Origin: Avena insularis
Lineage: Eukaryota > Streptophyta > Magnoliopsida > Poales > Poaceae
NCBI GenBank assembly: GCA_023614405.1
Contig: CM042687.1
Coordinates: forward strand, 69,360,992-69,424,991
Reading direction: 5' to 3'
Length of the DNA: 64,000 nucleotides
A program made the translations under genes and the position numbers. The notes under the pieces were generated by a model. That model saw nothing but the letters and a program-made list of their open reading frames with translations, was not told the DNA's origin and did not search any database. Shown piece after piece: positions 22,531 through 34,884 of this stretch; position 1 is the stretch's first letter; each line of letters opens with the position of its first letter.

Positions 22531-25014
22531 CTCCTCGGCTTCTTCCTCGTAGTATCCTCCTTCCTCCTCGTATCCTTGGTCAGTACTAGCGTCTATAAAT
22601 AAATACGAGGTACACAATCACCACACAATACTTAACTATTTCTATTCATCAAACCAAGGTTTTCACTAGATTATATAGGATCATCACAAACATTACAATC
22701 ATTAAGGCAATTAGTTTTATGTCTTTTATTTTAGAAAAGTAATTTCTACTCATTGAAAAACTACTTAAGCTTTAATATTCTCCAACTAAAACATGGGATC
22801 ATGTTGACACATGTCATCACCACATATTTCAGTACATGGGAATGTAATTTAAAGTGGTGTCACAATTTAATAAGGTTTAACTTTATTATTTTTATTAATT
22901 AAAGTGACTAGAATGGCCTATGAGGCATTCTTTTATTATTTGATCATTATTTCTGCAAGTAAACCTATATATTTTTATATATTCTGAAAGGTATGGTTAA
23001 ATGTGATTTTTGAGAGTTGGAATCAACTCAAAAGCTTTTGTGGTTGAATTTTGAAAAATGTTTGAATGCAGAAAAGCTTCTGCCTTGTTATTTTTACTAT
23101 AGGTGATCTACAATTCCAAATGAATTGAATCAAACAGGCTTGGATTAAGAATTCTAGTACCTTTCCAACAAAATTGGTTTCATGCATTTTAGTTCAGTGA
23201 ATTGAGCTGGGTTGATTTTTGAATCTAGATACAACACTGAGTTTGAAACTAAAATAATAAACCTAGATTTGAATTACTGGGTCGCGCGGGAGGTTAAGTG
23301 GGCCGGCCCACTACACACAGCACACGCGGGCTGGTTTAAGTGGCTGTCCCCACTCGCCAGTGAGACAGAGAGGTGCAAAGCGGTATGGGGGATGTGAACT
23401 GCACTATCTAACTCTAATCCAACGGCTATGGTTCATCGTCCACGTCGGGCAACGCCTGTGAGACAAAACCCTAGCATGGCCAGTGGGGTCGTGGGAAGCT
23501 CATCGGGGCTCAGCTGATGGTCGGCGACGTGGGCGAATGACGAAGTCAACGATGGCGATCCTCCTGGTACCGGCAGCTCCTCTAGGGGCGACTCCAATCG
23601 ATAGCTCTCTTCTCCTCCAGCAGTGGCAGACTCCGGCCAAATTTCGAAGAAGCGCTTCTCGCCTTGCTCCAGGAGTGAGGTGGGGTGCTTCTGAGAGAGA
23701 GGGGAGTGAGATATTGTGAAGAATTCGTGCTGGGAAGGCCTCTATTTATAGTGCCTGAAGAGGACCGATGCGCGCGGGCTGAGCTCGTCGTGGTCGTCGG
23801 CACAGTGTGCTAATGGCATGGGCAAAGGTAGGGGGCGGTGTTGTGCTCCCTGGCGAAGCTCAACGGCATGGATATGCGGCATGGGGCGGTGCGGAACGGT
23901 CGGAACATCACGGCGTTCTGGGCGGTCCGATGGTATTTTAATGGCGCACAGCGTCCATGGTTCGCGCGGCGATGAACAGGGTTGTCTGGCGTGTTGCTAG
24001 GGTGCTGCGATCATGTACGCAAGTGGCGGGGGTGGTGCACGGTCCGTGCGAGCGTGCCGAGCGTGGCGCTCTGGCGTGCTCTCAGCATGGTCGCAGAGAG
24101 ACTTGGCATGCTCGGGCAGTGTGGTCCAAGGGCTGGCAGTGCTCGAGGCTTGGACAGGAGGTGGCGATGGACGGTGGAGAGTGTCCCAGACAAGGTTGGC
24201 GAGGCTAGAGCTTCTCCTAGCTCGCTGGCGACATAGGGGTGGCAACTTAGGCTCGGCATGGTCACCATTGATGGAGATTGCATGCTCACAGTGGTGCTAA
24301 AGATTGTTAAAGGGGCTAGATGATCTACTAAGAACTTGTTGTGAACCAGAGAGGGAACAAGGTTGGCCAAAATCACTTCTCCTAATAGTTTTTGATGTTT
24401 GTTTGTTTGCTGATTACAAGGTGTTTGATGAAATGGCCGAAAGAGATTCAAATTTGAATTTTGGATTCAAACTTGGTGGGTGTTCTGGTTACATACTAGG
24501 GAGTCTCTGGTTAGTTGGATTGGTCAAGGGGCACTGGTTTGGTTGGGTTTTGAAAATGTGTGATCTTAACATATGTTATAGATTCAATTTAAAATTGTCA
24601 TTTGAATAGGGTTTCCAACTGTTTTTGTAATTTTGAAGGTGCGATTTGATTCACTTTTACTTGGTCTTGCAAGGGGTGAAAAGAAATGGAAAAGTTTTTG
24701 TTTGAAATCTTGGACTAGAAACACTCAAAGTGGCCTAGTGAGCAAGATTGGCAAAAATGACCCTTTGCTTATTTGTTTTGTTTTTTATTTTCTCTTGATT
24801 TGTTTCTGCTTGGAAATTTTTTAGATGATGTTGTTTTCACCTTTAAACCATTTCTTGCTATCTAGATTAATCACACAAGTCCATTCATGCATTCATACAA
24901 TCATCACATACACACATGCATTCCTAATGATTTGAATTACCAAAAGTTTTTGTTAACCCTAATTTTGGTGATTGGAAATTGATAATCATTGTTTAAAATT
25001 TTTGGGATGTTACA
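22531..25014 (-). repeat. 3' LTR of copy B, truncated
   Basis: The LTR start (TGTAACATCCC on the minus strand) is at 25014. It runs 2484 bp to the break at 22531, corresponding to about 32373 in the 5' LTR. TATA (TATAAATAG, minus) is at 23750-23742. It breaks within the exon-2-like acidic frame. Confidence 0.9.
23742..23750 (-). promoter_or_regulatory. TATA box of the copy B 3' LTR
   Basis: The minus strand reads TATAAATAG in the GC-rich U3, as in the other LTRs of the family. Confidence 0.6.
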
Positions 25015-25027
25015 AACCTTCCCTCCT
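25015..25027 (-). other. Polypurine tract of copy B
   Basis: The minus strand shows AAGGAGGGAAGG directly before the 3' LTR. Confidence 0.75.
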
Positions 25028-26480
25028 TAAACAAAATCTCGTCCCGAGATTTGAGAAAGAAGAAAAAATATTACGTAGGATTTAAAAAGATCGGGAAACT
25101 CCGTCTTGATGTGATCTTCTTGCTCCCAGGTAGCTTCGTCTTTAGTATGATTACTCCACTGAATCTTGAGAAACTTGATGCTTTCGGTTCTGGTGGTTCT
25201 GAAAGCTTCCTCCAAAATATGAATGGGTACTTCGGGATATGTCAGGTCATCATTGATCTCTATGGTGCGGTGATCAATATTATTGAAAACTTCAGTCTTC
25301 TCCGGAACTTCAAGGCATTTGCGAAGCAACGGTATATGGAACACATTATGCACTGCTAACATCTCCTCTAGCAGTTCCAATTGATACGATACTTCTCCTT
25401 GATGATTCAGAATCTTGAAAGGTCCGATATATCTGGGGGCTAACTTTCCTTTGAGCTGGAAACGCTGCATTCCCTTCAAAGGCGACACTTTGAGATACGC
25501 AAACTCTCCAATATTGAAAGAAGGGTCTCGACATCTCTTGTCGGCATAACTCTTCTGTCTTGATTGGGAAGTCTTGAGGTGCTCATGGATCTTGTGAACT
25601 TTCTCTTATGCTTCTTGTAGGATGTCGGGTCTAAAAATCTGACTCTCTCCTACTTACGACCAGTTCAAAGGGCTATGACACTTCCTTCCATACATGAATT
25701 CAAATGGGGCCATTTGCAAACTAGCTTGATAACTGTTGTTTGTAAGAAAATTCTGCGAACGGCAGACAGTCTTCCCATTTAGATCCATGCTCTAGCAAAC
25801 ATGCTCTCAACATATCTTCGAGTATTTGATTTACTCGCTCCGTTTGTCCATTGGTCTGAGGGTGATACGTTGTGCTGAAATCTAGTCGGGTTCCCAAAGT
25901 TTCTTGGACTTTCTTCCAGAATCTCGAGGTAAACTGAGTTCCTCGATCCAATACAATGTTCTTGGGGACTCCATGCAAACTGATGATTCTAGCAATGTAT
26001 AACTCCACTAGCTTCGAACTCTGGTAGGTGGTCTTGACTGGTAAGAAATGGGCTACCTTGGACAATCTATCAACTATGACCCAAATAGAGTCATTTCCCC
26101 TGCTAGATGTAGGCAATCCGGTGATAAAGTCCATTCCAACTGAATGCCACTTCCATTCCGGAATCTGCAATGGTTGCAATAGTCCTGCGGGTCTTTGATG
26201 TCCCGCCTTGACTCTCTGACAAATATCACACTTGGCGATGTAGCTTCCGATTTCTCTCTTCATCTTATGCCACCAAAATTGCTCCTTAAAACCCTGATAC
26301 ATCTTCGTTCCTCCTGGGTGGATAGAATAAAGAGTATCATGGGCCTCTTTCAAAATAACTTCTTTCAACTCTGAATCTGCTGGTACACAGAGAAGTCCTT
26401 TGTACCACAGAATTCCTTCTTCATCCTCGGTAAATCCGGGTACTTTGCATGTACCAATGCGACGTTTGATTCTGTCGATA
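25027..26480 (-). pseudogene. Integrase and chromodomain of copy B
   Basis: From 26368 the frame carries the HHCC zinc domain ([11 protein letters not shown] and CDICQRV). The full catalytic triad follows: Asp in GMDFITGLP, Asp in LDRGTQF and Glu in GQTERVNQ. The frame breaks near 25735 after AEFSY. From 25488 a second frame has the GPF motif (RYIGPFKIL), the LRKCLEVPEKT region and a chromodomain (IHILEEAFRTTRTESIKFLK). The usual stop after FPDLFKS has become a sense codon, so the frame runs on to 25027. CAG is kept at 25458-25456, where A and D have TAG. This is the best preserved integrase core in the window, though still frameshifted from RNase H and from its own C-terminus. Confidence 0.87.
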
Positions 26481-28285
26481 CTACCATTTCCTTTCTGAGC
26501 CTCCTTGATCTGAACTGATCAAAGTGGGTTGAAGTTCTATGCTAGCCAAAAATACTTTACTTACTAATTCCATTCTGAAATCCTCCATCTCTTTGTGCAG
26601 GCTTGGTTGCTCCTTTAGAATCATGGAGTTCAAGCGGCACGGCAATCTGCTAAGGGCATCTGCTACCACATTGGCTTTACCGGGGTCATAGTGAATGTAC
26701 AGATCATAGTCATTGATTAGCTCAATTCATCTTCTCTGCCTCATATTCGGTTCCTTCTGAGTGAATATATACTTAAAGCTCTTGTGATCCGAATAAATCT
26801 CACAACGGTTTCCCACAAGATAATGCCTCCATGTCTTTAGGGCTAGAACTACGGCTGCTAGTTCAAGATCATGGGTGGGATAATTCTGTTCATGCTTCTT
26901 CGGTTGTCGGGATAGATAAGATATAACTTTGCCTTCTTGCATCAACACACATCCGAGACCGATCTTGGATGCATCACAATACACATCAAAATGCTTTGTC
27001 ATATCTGGCATGATCAAGATTGGGGCTGAAATCAATCTCCTCTTGAGTTCTTGAAAACTCGCTTCACATTTGTCTGTCCATTCAAACTTCTTGTCCTTCT
27101 TCAGCAATTGGGTCATGGGTCTGGCGATACTTGAGAATCCTTCTACGAACTCGCGGTAGTATCCCGCTAATCCGAGAAATGCACAAACTTGGGTTTGAGT
27201 GGTTGGGCTTGCCAATCTTCAACATCCTTCACCTTTGCAAGGTCAATGGCAATTCCTCCGGGTGATACAATATGTCCGAGGAATCCCACTTCTTGTAACC
27301 AGAATTCACATTTGCTAAACTTGGCATACAGCTGATGCTCTATAAGGGTTCCAAGAATGGTCCTTAGGTGTAGCTCAAGTTCTTCTTCTGATTTGGAATA
27401 GATCAGAATGCCATCGATGAAAACAACAAATAACTTATCCAGGAAGTCCATAAAAATCGTATTCATGAGGTTCATGAAATAAGCGGGGGCATTGGTTAAT
27501 CCAAAGGACATGACAATGTACTCGTACAATCGATATCTGGTGGTAAAGGCAGTCTTTGGAATATCCTCTGCGTGAATCTTGAGTTGATGATAGCCAGTTC
27601 TAAGATCAATCTTAGAAAACACTTTGGCACCAGTCAACTGGTCAAACAGGTCTTCTATCTTTGGCAATGGGTACTTGTTCTTGATGGTGACATCATTCAA
27701 CTTTTGATAATATGTACATAAACGGTTACCTCCATCCTTCTTGTACACAAACAAGACAGGTGATCTCCATAGTGACGCACTTGGTTGGATCAATCCTATC
27801 TCCATCATAGCATCCAGTTGCTTCTTTAGGTCCACTAATTCAGATGGGTTCATGCTATACGGTCTCTGGGATATGGGTCCGGTTCCAGGTATTAGTTCAA
27901 TGATAAACTCGATATCCCAATCTAGGGGCATACCGGGCAAAACATCTAGAAATACATCAGGGTATTCACAGACTATCCAGATTTGGTCAATGGTTGGCTC
28001 GGCTATACTCTTGTTGCATTTGAATTGACGGGGCAAGGTTTCAGATACATGCTCTACTGATATTCTGGCTGTACTGGTCATGGTTATGACTTTCTTGGGA
28101 CAGTCGATTAATCCTTTATGTTTGGACAACCAATCCATTCCTAGTACTACTTCCAAACCTTTAGTTCCGAGTACTATTAGATTATCATAAAAATCTATGT
28201 CATGGATTCGGATAGGCACGGCCTTGCAAATATGTCTAGCTTTGGTGGTTGAACCAGGTATTTGAACAATCATAACATGCTTCAA
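26481..28285 (-). pseudogene. Reverse transcriptase and RNase H of copy B, RT active site mutated
   Basis: Frame 28285-27167 covers the protease-RT linker and RT, with [18 protein letters not shown] and [14 protein letters not shown]. The catalytic box reads [11 protein letters not shown] instead of [11 protein letters not shown], so one of the two paired Asp residues needed for metal binding is Gly. A 1-nt loss near 27205 shifts into frame 27215-26481. That frame carries RNase H ([41 protein letters not shown]) with its acidic residues intact, and a TGA at 26727 replacing Trp. Even a read-through product would be expected to lack polymerase activity. Confidence 0.87.
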
Positions 28286-29591
28286 TTTGGTGGGTTGAAT
28301 CTTACTAGTGCAAATTCTTCAGTAACAAATGAGTGCGATGCTCCAGAATCAAACAACACTCTTGCAAGTACTGAGTTAACAGAAAACATACCCAACACGA
28401 CGTTTGGCGCTTCTTGGGCTTCTTCAGTATGCATGACAAAGAGACGACCGTTGCGGTTGAGCGAGTTCCCTGGGGCAAACCTTCTTCCGGGATGAACACG
28501 ACGCTGCTGCTGAGCTGGGGCATTTGCATTGGGGGCTGCGGCAATATTCTTGGGGCACTCATTGGAATACTGACCTTTGGTTCCACATTCATAACAAGTC
28601 ACCTGAGACTTGTCCTTTGTTGCAACAGGCACAGCCTTGATTCCCGTCCTTGGGGCAGTGTTGGTGTTGGTGGCGACATTGTTGTTGTTGAACTTGGGCG
28701 GTGCACGGTTGAAATTGCTGGGGTTGCCAGGGTTGTTGTGATTCCCTCCGGGCATTGGGTTTCCACGGTTGGGATAGGTTGGACGGTTCATCGGGGGTCT
28801 GTTGGTTCTTGGAGCAAATCCTGGAGATGGGTTGGGGCGATACTTCGGTGTATGGTGGGTTCCTGGTTGATGCATCATGCGACGCTTGCGGTTCTCATTA
28901 GCTTGGTTTATTTTGCCTTCCATTTGAATGGCAGAGTCCACTAAGGCTTCAATATCAACAAAGGGGATATTGACTAACACTGTCTGCATCTCATCGTGCA
29001 GACCATTCAGGAATCTCTCCTTCTTCTTAACCTCAGTGTTGATCTCATCACGGGCATACCTTGACAGAGATAGGAATCTGTAACGGTACTCTACCACAGT
29101 CATTCTTCCTTGCTTAAGTCTTTGAATTCATATCTCATCTGTAGAATGAAACCTAGTGGCACATGGGTTCGGCTGAACTTGAGTTTGAATTCATCCCAAG
29201 ACATCACTTGTCCTCCATTCATGGTGCGAACGTTGTTCCACCATGCTCTTGCATCTCCGGCCAGATAGTGGGTAGCGAACATAACTTTCTCGTTAGCTTC
29301 CACTCCTACAACTTCGAGGTCGTTCTCCATGGTTTGCAGCCAATCATCTGCATCTAATGGCTCTTCAGACTTACTAAAGATGGGTGGGTTGGTGTTCTAG
29401 AAATTCTTGAGCTTGGATCCATGGTTGTCCTGGTTTCCATGGCCTTGATTGTTGTTGGCCATCTGAGCGATATGCTGAAGGGTGGTTAAGTTGGCTTGAC
29501 GTTCGGCTCTTTCAGCTTCGCGGTCAGAAACCAACATTTGCAAGATTTGCAACATTGGGTCCGGGGATGAGCTTCTTCCTCCGCGAGGCAT
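28286..29591 (-). pseudogene. gag and protease of copy B, with altered zinc knuckle
   Basis: It starts at ATG 29591 (MPRGGRSSSPD). A TAG at 29399-29397 sits where A has CAG. The capsid core (ARAWWNNV, WDEFKLKFSRTHVP) follows in the same frame to a deletion near 29105. Frame 29103-28282 then carries the rest of gag, a Pro/Asn-rich linker, and a knuckle reading CYECGTKGQYSNEC, where the His ligand is Gln. The protease motif LFDSGASHSFVT is intact, and a small deletion near 28300 ends the frame. The long plus-strand ORF over this region (28414-28944) is a shadow. Confidence 0.87.
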
Positions 29592-29831
29592 CTAAAGATT
29601 GAGATAGATAATGAGAAAAGAGGGAAATTTCTAAGGTTCAGGGGTTTTGTGTTTGAAAAGTTTTTAAAGTTTGACTCAGATTTTTCTAACAACTTGCTTT
29701 TCATTCATTCATAGCACACGATACAAACACACACCACAACAAGGTAAAATAGATGGTTTTAAGAACCATTCTGGGAAACTACGATACAGTGGGACCGAAT
29801 ACAACTCACTAACGCTAGTGCCCAAGTGCTA

Positions 29832-30635
29832 CTACTCCTCGGAGTGAGTGTCCTCATCATCCTCATCATCATCATCATCATCGATGAAGGCGAAGTCATC
29901 CTCATCGGTGAAGAAGTCCATGGCCTGATCCTCCAGAAAGTCATCATCGTCACTGCGATAGGAGTAGGGGTCTCTGCGAAGGTCTTCCCCTGCATTATCC
30001 CTCTCCTCTAACTGCATATCTCTCTCGTGGATGGTCTCCACCAAATCCGTTATCCGGTGGCGAAGACGGGCAATGATGCGCTCCTTCTTGTCGAGCTAAC
30101 GGCGACGAGACTAGCAATCCTTAACTAGCATGGTGATAGTCTGATCCTTCTTGGCAGCGATGGCGTACTTGTGATTGGCATAGGAGCGGGCATTGTCTAA
30201 CTCCTTCTGACGGTCATACATCGTGAAGCTGAACTGGTCCAATTGAGTCTTCAGCTCATGATGATACGAGGTCTCCAGTGGCTGTCCCATAACATCACGC
30301 CTTGGGTAGAACTCAAAGCGGGTACCCTTGATCTGATTGACACTCTGCCCACACAGACAGGCAAGAGCTTCCTGCATAGCCCTGGCAAGTCCATCGAGCC
30401 AGTTGGTTTCTCTCAAGGTGAACTGAATTCTCTCTGAGGTGGGGGCTTCAATCTTTCCTCGGAGACTTGCAACAGCTAGCCACTACAAATCCTCTCCTTC
30501 CTGATCATTGATCTGAGCTCCGAAGAACTCGGGGTGCGGACGCTCCAACATCTCCAAAAGCTGGTCCAAGTCACGCTCAAAGATGAGGTCTCCTCCATTC
30601 CCCAACTGATAAAACTTATTGTACTTCACATCCAT
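29832..30635 (-). pseudogene. ORF0 of copy B
   Basis: It runs from ATG 30635 to TAG 29832, 267 codons, the same length as in D. CAG at codon 10 (30608-30606) is intact here. Three internal TAGs occur: 30485-30483, 30113-30111 and 30098-30096; A or D has CAA/CAG at the first and last, and A has CAG at the middle. There is no frameshift along its length. The acidic tail is extended by an Asp run (a GAT/GAC repeat near 29850-29885). A charged helical centre and no enzyme motif, as in A. Confidence 0.6.
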
Positions 30636-30850
30636 CTATAAGAATATAGGATGAGTAAGTTAGTAGAGTGATCAAGTGTGTCAAATTTTATGTAAGCTTG
30701 CAAGAATTTTTGAGGAACATGAATTTTCATGAAAGAGTCTAAGTGATAATAATGAGAATAATTTTTCGTAAATACTCACTTCCTTGGTTTTGAAACTAAG
30801 TTTTTGATTCAAACGTCCATTCTAAACTAGGGTCTTCTATGGTCAGGATG

Positions 30851-30862
30851 GCTCTGATACCA
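30851..30862 (-). other. Primer binding site, initiator tRNA-Met type (copy B)
   Basis: The minus strand reads TGGTATCAGAGC, 3 nt after the LTR end at 30866. Confidence 0.9.
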
Positions 30863-31124
30863 ACTTGTCAACACCTGGATTTTTAATCCTTGATGCCTGT
30901 TATGCCATACATCACAATCTCGGGATTACCATTTTTGTGAGACATAACAGATTGGATATCACAGTATATCATCCATTACAAACCATACATAAGGTCTTAC
31001 ACAAATAAGGATCTCATGATCAGTCTTAATACAATTCAAGCAGCGGAATAACGTAATAATAACGATAGCGTAGGCGAAGCTCCATCTTCATGGTCACAGG
31101 CAATGCTGATGATGGGAGATGATC

Positions 31125-31177
31125 CTAGTTGTCGTAACCTTCCTGCTGTCCATCCTCCTGATACTCCTCTTCATAGT
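31125..31177 (-). other. Candidate third exon of the split LTR frame (copy B)
   Basis: It follows GGCCAG, is 53 nt long and ends at TAG 31127-31125. It is open throughout in B: acidic and Gln/Tyr-rich codons, no internal stop. Confidence 0.4.
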
Positions 31178-31472
31178 CTGGCCACGGGAATAGCCAGGGA
31201 CAATGCCATGAGTACTTTTTAAGTACTCGCAAACTAATACTAACAAGTGACGTGGTTTTGAGTAGGAAATACTAAGCTCTAGGTTGTTTTGAAAAAAGCC
31301 AGATTTATCTCTACTGAGTTCAGAAGCAAAGAAAGCTATTGAAAGTTTTATAACACCTAAGTGGGAACTTGAATTTCATATCACAACTCTATCGTGGTCA
31401 AGTCAAAGTCATAAATCATTTCATAAGTCATTTTGAAAACATCTGACGACAGAACAGTATGGCCACTCCAAT

Positions 31473-31522
31473 TGTCCAGAATCGCGGACACGGCTATTCA
31501 AATAGTTTGACACTCTGCAGAG
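31473..31522 (-). other. Three-stem palindrome module, copy in B
   Basis: Minus-strand order: CTCTGCAGAG (31522-31513), 7-nt spacer, CTATTTGAATAG (31505-31494), then a 5-bp stem TGTCC...GGACA (31490-31473). Confidence 0.6.
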
Positions 31523-32342
31523 GTGGTACACTTTCACCACAATATTCGATACATCCGTTAGGAACAATCTTGAATTCACCATACTCAGTATGTGGATAAT
31601 CAATCCTAACCTTTCAATTACACGCCCTAGTATAGGCACCTCTCCTGTGAGTTTGGCCTCCCAACCATGACCAACTGTCATCTTGGGTACTGCACAGGTG
31701 GACAATCTTCACAAGGTAGCCTTAGCTCAAACCTTGGCCACAAGTGAACCCATACTAAGGTATATAAATTTCCAGTCAAGCCCTACCCAAATTTCGGGTA
31801 TTGTGGTTGTACGGTAAAATTGGAATGGTATCGCATCCAGACAACCATCAGTTTTATAAAGGGCTAAGGCTCATGCCTTAACATTTTCATCATCAAAATC
31901 ATCTGGTGTTCAAGAACACATGTAAAAACATTTCAGTAGAATGACTCATCATTCTAAGGTTTTCATAAACATTTTCACCAAGTATTCCCATCTAAAGTTG
32001 ATCAAGTTTTATGCTTAGCACTAGCATCTACAAGTGAGGGATAAACACTAATGAGGGTTGGTGATCAAGGGTGAATGATCTAAGTTCAATCTCATGCCTC
32101 AGGATGACATCAAGATTATCTAACTTAGGCCAAGTTTTATACTCTTTATGCTACCTTTAAATATCAGCTTTGATAAAGAAATAAGATAACTAAGCTTGCA
32201 ATTAAAACTGGGATTTCGTATCATCAAATGTATCTAACCAAGCATTCTTAATGCATTGCATAGGTTATCTAACTTTCATAGTTGCAAGTGTTATCTTGCT
32301 TAGATAGTAGTTGGCTAAGTCAACTTGTATAATAAGGCTTAC

Positions 32343-32428
32343 CTTGTGCAGAGAAGTGGTTGAAGTTCTCCTCGGCTTCTTCCTCGTAGTATCCTTCTTC
32401 CTCCTCGTATCCTTGTCGGTACTAGCGT
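32343..32428 (-). other. Candidate second exon of the split LTR frame (copy B)
   Basis: It begins after an acceptor-like TTTATAG and ends at CACAAG followed by GTAAGC, a consensus splice donor. The equivalent unit is 87 nt in A 5' (3792-3878), A 3' (22019-22105), D 5' (53306-53392) and D 3' (63240-63326). In B it is 86 nt because of a 1-nt deletion that breaks the Glu/Tyr-rich frame. Confidence 0.4.
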
Positions 32429-33582
32429 CTATAAATAAATACGAGGTACACAATCACCACACAATACTTAAATATTTCTATTCATCACACCAAGGTTTTC
32501 ACTAGATGATATAGGATCATCACAAACATTACAATCATTAAGGCAATTAGTTTTATGTCTTTTATTTTAGAAAAGTAATTTCTACTCATTGAAAAACTAC
32601 TTATGATTTAATATTCTCCAACTAAAACATGGGATCATGTTGACACATGTCATCGCCACATATTTCTGTACATGGGAATGTGATTTAAAGTGGTGTCACA
32701 ATTTAATAAGGTTTAACTTTTTTTATTTTTATTAACTAAAGTGACTAGAATGGACTATGAGGCATTCTTTTATTATTTGATCATTATTTATGCAAGTAAA
32801 CCTATATATTTTTAGATATTCTGGAAGGTATGGTTAACTGTGATTTTTGAGAGTTGGAATCAACTCAAAAGCTTTTGTGGTTGAATTTTGAAAAATGTTT
32901 GAATGCAGAAAATCTTTTGCCTTGTTATTTTTACTATTGCTGATCCACACATGCAATTGGTTTGAATCCAACGGGCTTGGGTTAATCATTCCAGTACCTT
33001 TCTAACAAAATTGGTTTCATGCATTTTAGTTCAGTGAATCGAGCTGGGTTGATTTTTGAATCTAGATACAACACTGAGTTTGAAACTAAAAGAATAATCC
33101 TAGATTTGAATTACTGGGTCGCGCGGGAGGTTAACTGGGCCGGCCCACTACGCACAGCGCGCGCGGGGGCTGGTTTAAGTGGTTGTCCCCACTCGTCAGT
33201 GAGATAGAGAGGTGCGAAGCGGTATGGGGGGATGTGAACCGCACTATCTAACTCTAATCCAACGGTTGTGGTTCATCCTCCACGTCAGGCAACACCGGTG
33301 AGATAGAACACTAGCGCGGCCAGTGGGGGTCGTGGGAGGCTCACCGGGGCTCAGTCGATGGTCAGCGACAGGGGCGAACGACGTAGTCGACGACGGTGAT
33401 CCTCCTGGTACCAGCAGCTCCTCCAGGGGCGGCTCCAATCGACGTCTTTCTTCTCCTCCAGCAGCGGCAGACTCCGGCCAAATTCCGGTGATGCGCTGCT
33501 CGCCTTGCTCCGGGAGTGAGGTGCGTTGCTTCTGAGAGAGAGGGGAGTGAGATGGTGTGAAGAATTCATGCTGGGAAGGCCT

Positions 33583-33591
33583 CTATTTATA
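33583..33591 (-). promoter_or_regulatory. TATA box of the copy B 5' LTR
   Basis: TATAAATAG on the minus strand, followed by pyrimidine-rich sequence. Confidence 0.65.
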
Positions 33592-34884
33592 GTGCCTCAA
33601 GGGGACCGACGGGCACGAGCTGAGCTTGTCATGGTCATCGGCACAGCATGCTAATGGCATGGGAAAAGGTAGGGGACGGTGCTATGCTCCCTAGCGAATC
33701 TCAACAGCATGGCTACGCGGCGTGGGGAGGTGCGGAACGGTCGGAATGTCACGGCGTTCTGGGCGGGTCCGACAGCATTTTTAATGGCGCACAGCGTCCA
33801 TGGTCCTGTGGCGATGAAACGAGGTTGTCTAGCGTGTTCTTTGGGTCTTGGCGATCACGACGCATAGCGGTGAAGCGGCTTGATGCGTAATGGGCGTGTT
33901 GAGAGCGGAGCTCTGGAACGCTCTCGGCATGGTCGCAGAGAGACTTGGCATGCTCTGGCAGTGTGGTCCAGGGGCTGGCAGTGCTCGAGGCTTGGACAAG
34001 AGGTGGCGGTGGACGGTGGATAGTGTCCCAGACAAGGTTGGCGAGGCTAGAGCTTCTTCTAGATCGCTGGCGACATGGGGGTGGCAAGTTAGGCTCGGCA
34101 TGGTCACCATTGGTGGCTATTGCATGCTCACAGTGGTGCTAAAGATTGTTAAAGGGGCTAGATGATCTACTAAGAACTTGCTGTGAACCAGAGAGGGAAC
34201 AAGGTTGGCCAAAATCACTGCTCCTAATAGTGTTTGATGTTTGTTTCTTTGCTGATTACAAGATGTTTGATGAAATGGCTGAAAGAGATTCAAATTTGAA
34301 TTTTGGATTCAAACTTGGTGGGTGTGCTGGTTACATACTAGGGAGTCTCTGGTTAGTTGGATTGTTCAAGGGGCACTGGTTTGGTTGGGTTTTGAAAATA
34401 TTTGATATTCACATATGTTATAGATTCGATTTTAAATTGTCATTTGAATGGGGTTGCCAAATGTTTCTGGAAGTTTGAAAGGTCGGCTTTGATTCACTTT
34501 TACTTGGTCTTGCAAGGGGTGAAAAGAAATGGAAAATTTTCTGTTTGAAATCTTGGACTAGAAACACTCAAAGTGTCCTAGTGAGCAAGATTGGCAAAAA
34601 TGACCATTTGCTTATTTGTTTTGTTTTTGATTTTATCTTGATTTGTTTCTGCTTGGAAATGTTTTAGATGATGTTGTTTTCACCTTTAAACCATTTCTTG
34701 CTATCTAGATTAATCACACAAGTCCATTCATGCATTCATACAATCATCACATACACACATGCATTCCTAATTATTTGAATTAACAAAAGTTTTTGTTATC
34801 CCTAATTTTGGTGATTGGAAATTGATAATCATTGTTTAAAATTTTGGGATGTTACACATTGACGCAGTGCCATCAAGCTCTTTC

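Larger units (their letters stand above)
22531..34856 (-). mobile_element. Copy B: Tekay-like Gypsy retrotransposon, 3' LTR truncated
   Basis: Same family as A, opposite orientation. Reading from 34856 downward: 5' LTR, initiator-Met primer site, ORF0, gag-protease, RT-RNase H, integrase-chromodomain, polypurine tract, partial 3' LTR. It is not interrupted by other insertions. It lies inside the 5' LTR of element X, whose last 19 LTR bases resume at 34857. Its 3' LTR lacks about 1.5 kb, lost at the fusion with A. Sequence differences from A are scattered throughout, so B is a separate copy and not a simple inverted duplicate of A. Confidence 0.9.
30866..34856 (-). repeat. 5' LTR of copy B
   Basis: 3991 bp, from TGTAACATCCC (34856) to GTGTTGACA (30866) on the minus strand. 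TATA at 33591-33583, a GC-rich U3 around 33100-34100, splice-like borders at 33344, 32429, 32342 and 31178, and the palindrome module at 31522-31473. Confidence 0.9.

Noticed and set aside
28414..28944. Plus-strand ORF of 176 codons
   Set aside because: It lies exactly antisense to gag/protease of copy B; its Gly/Val-rich composition is the shadow of Pro/Asn-rich gag codons.
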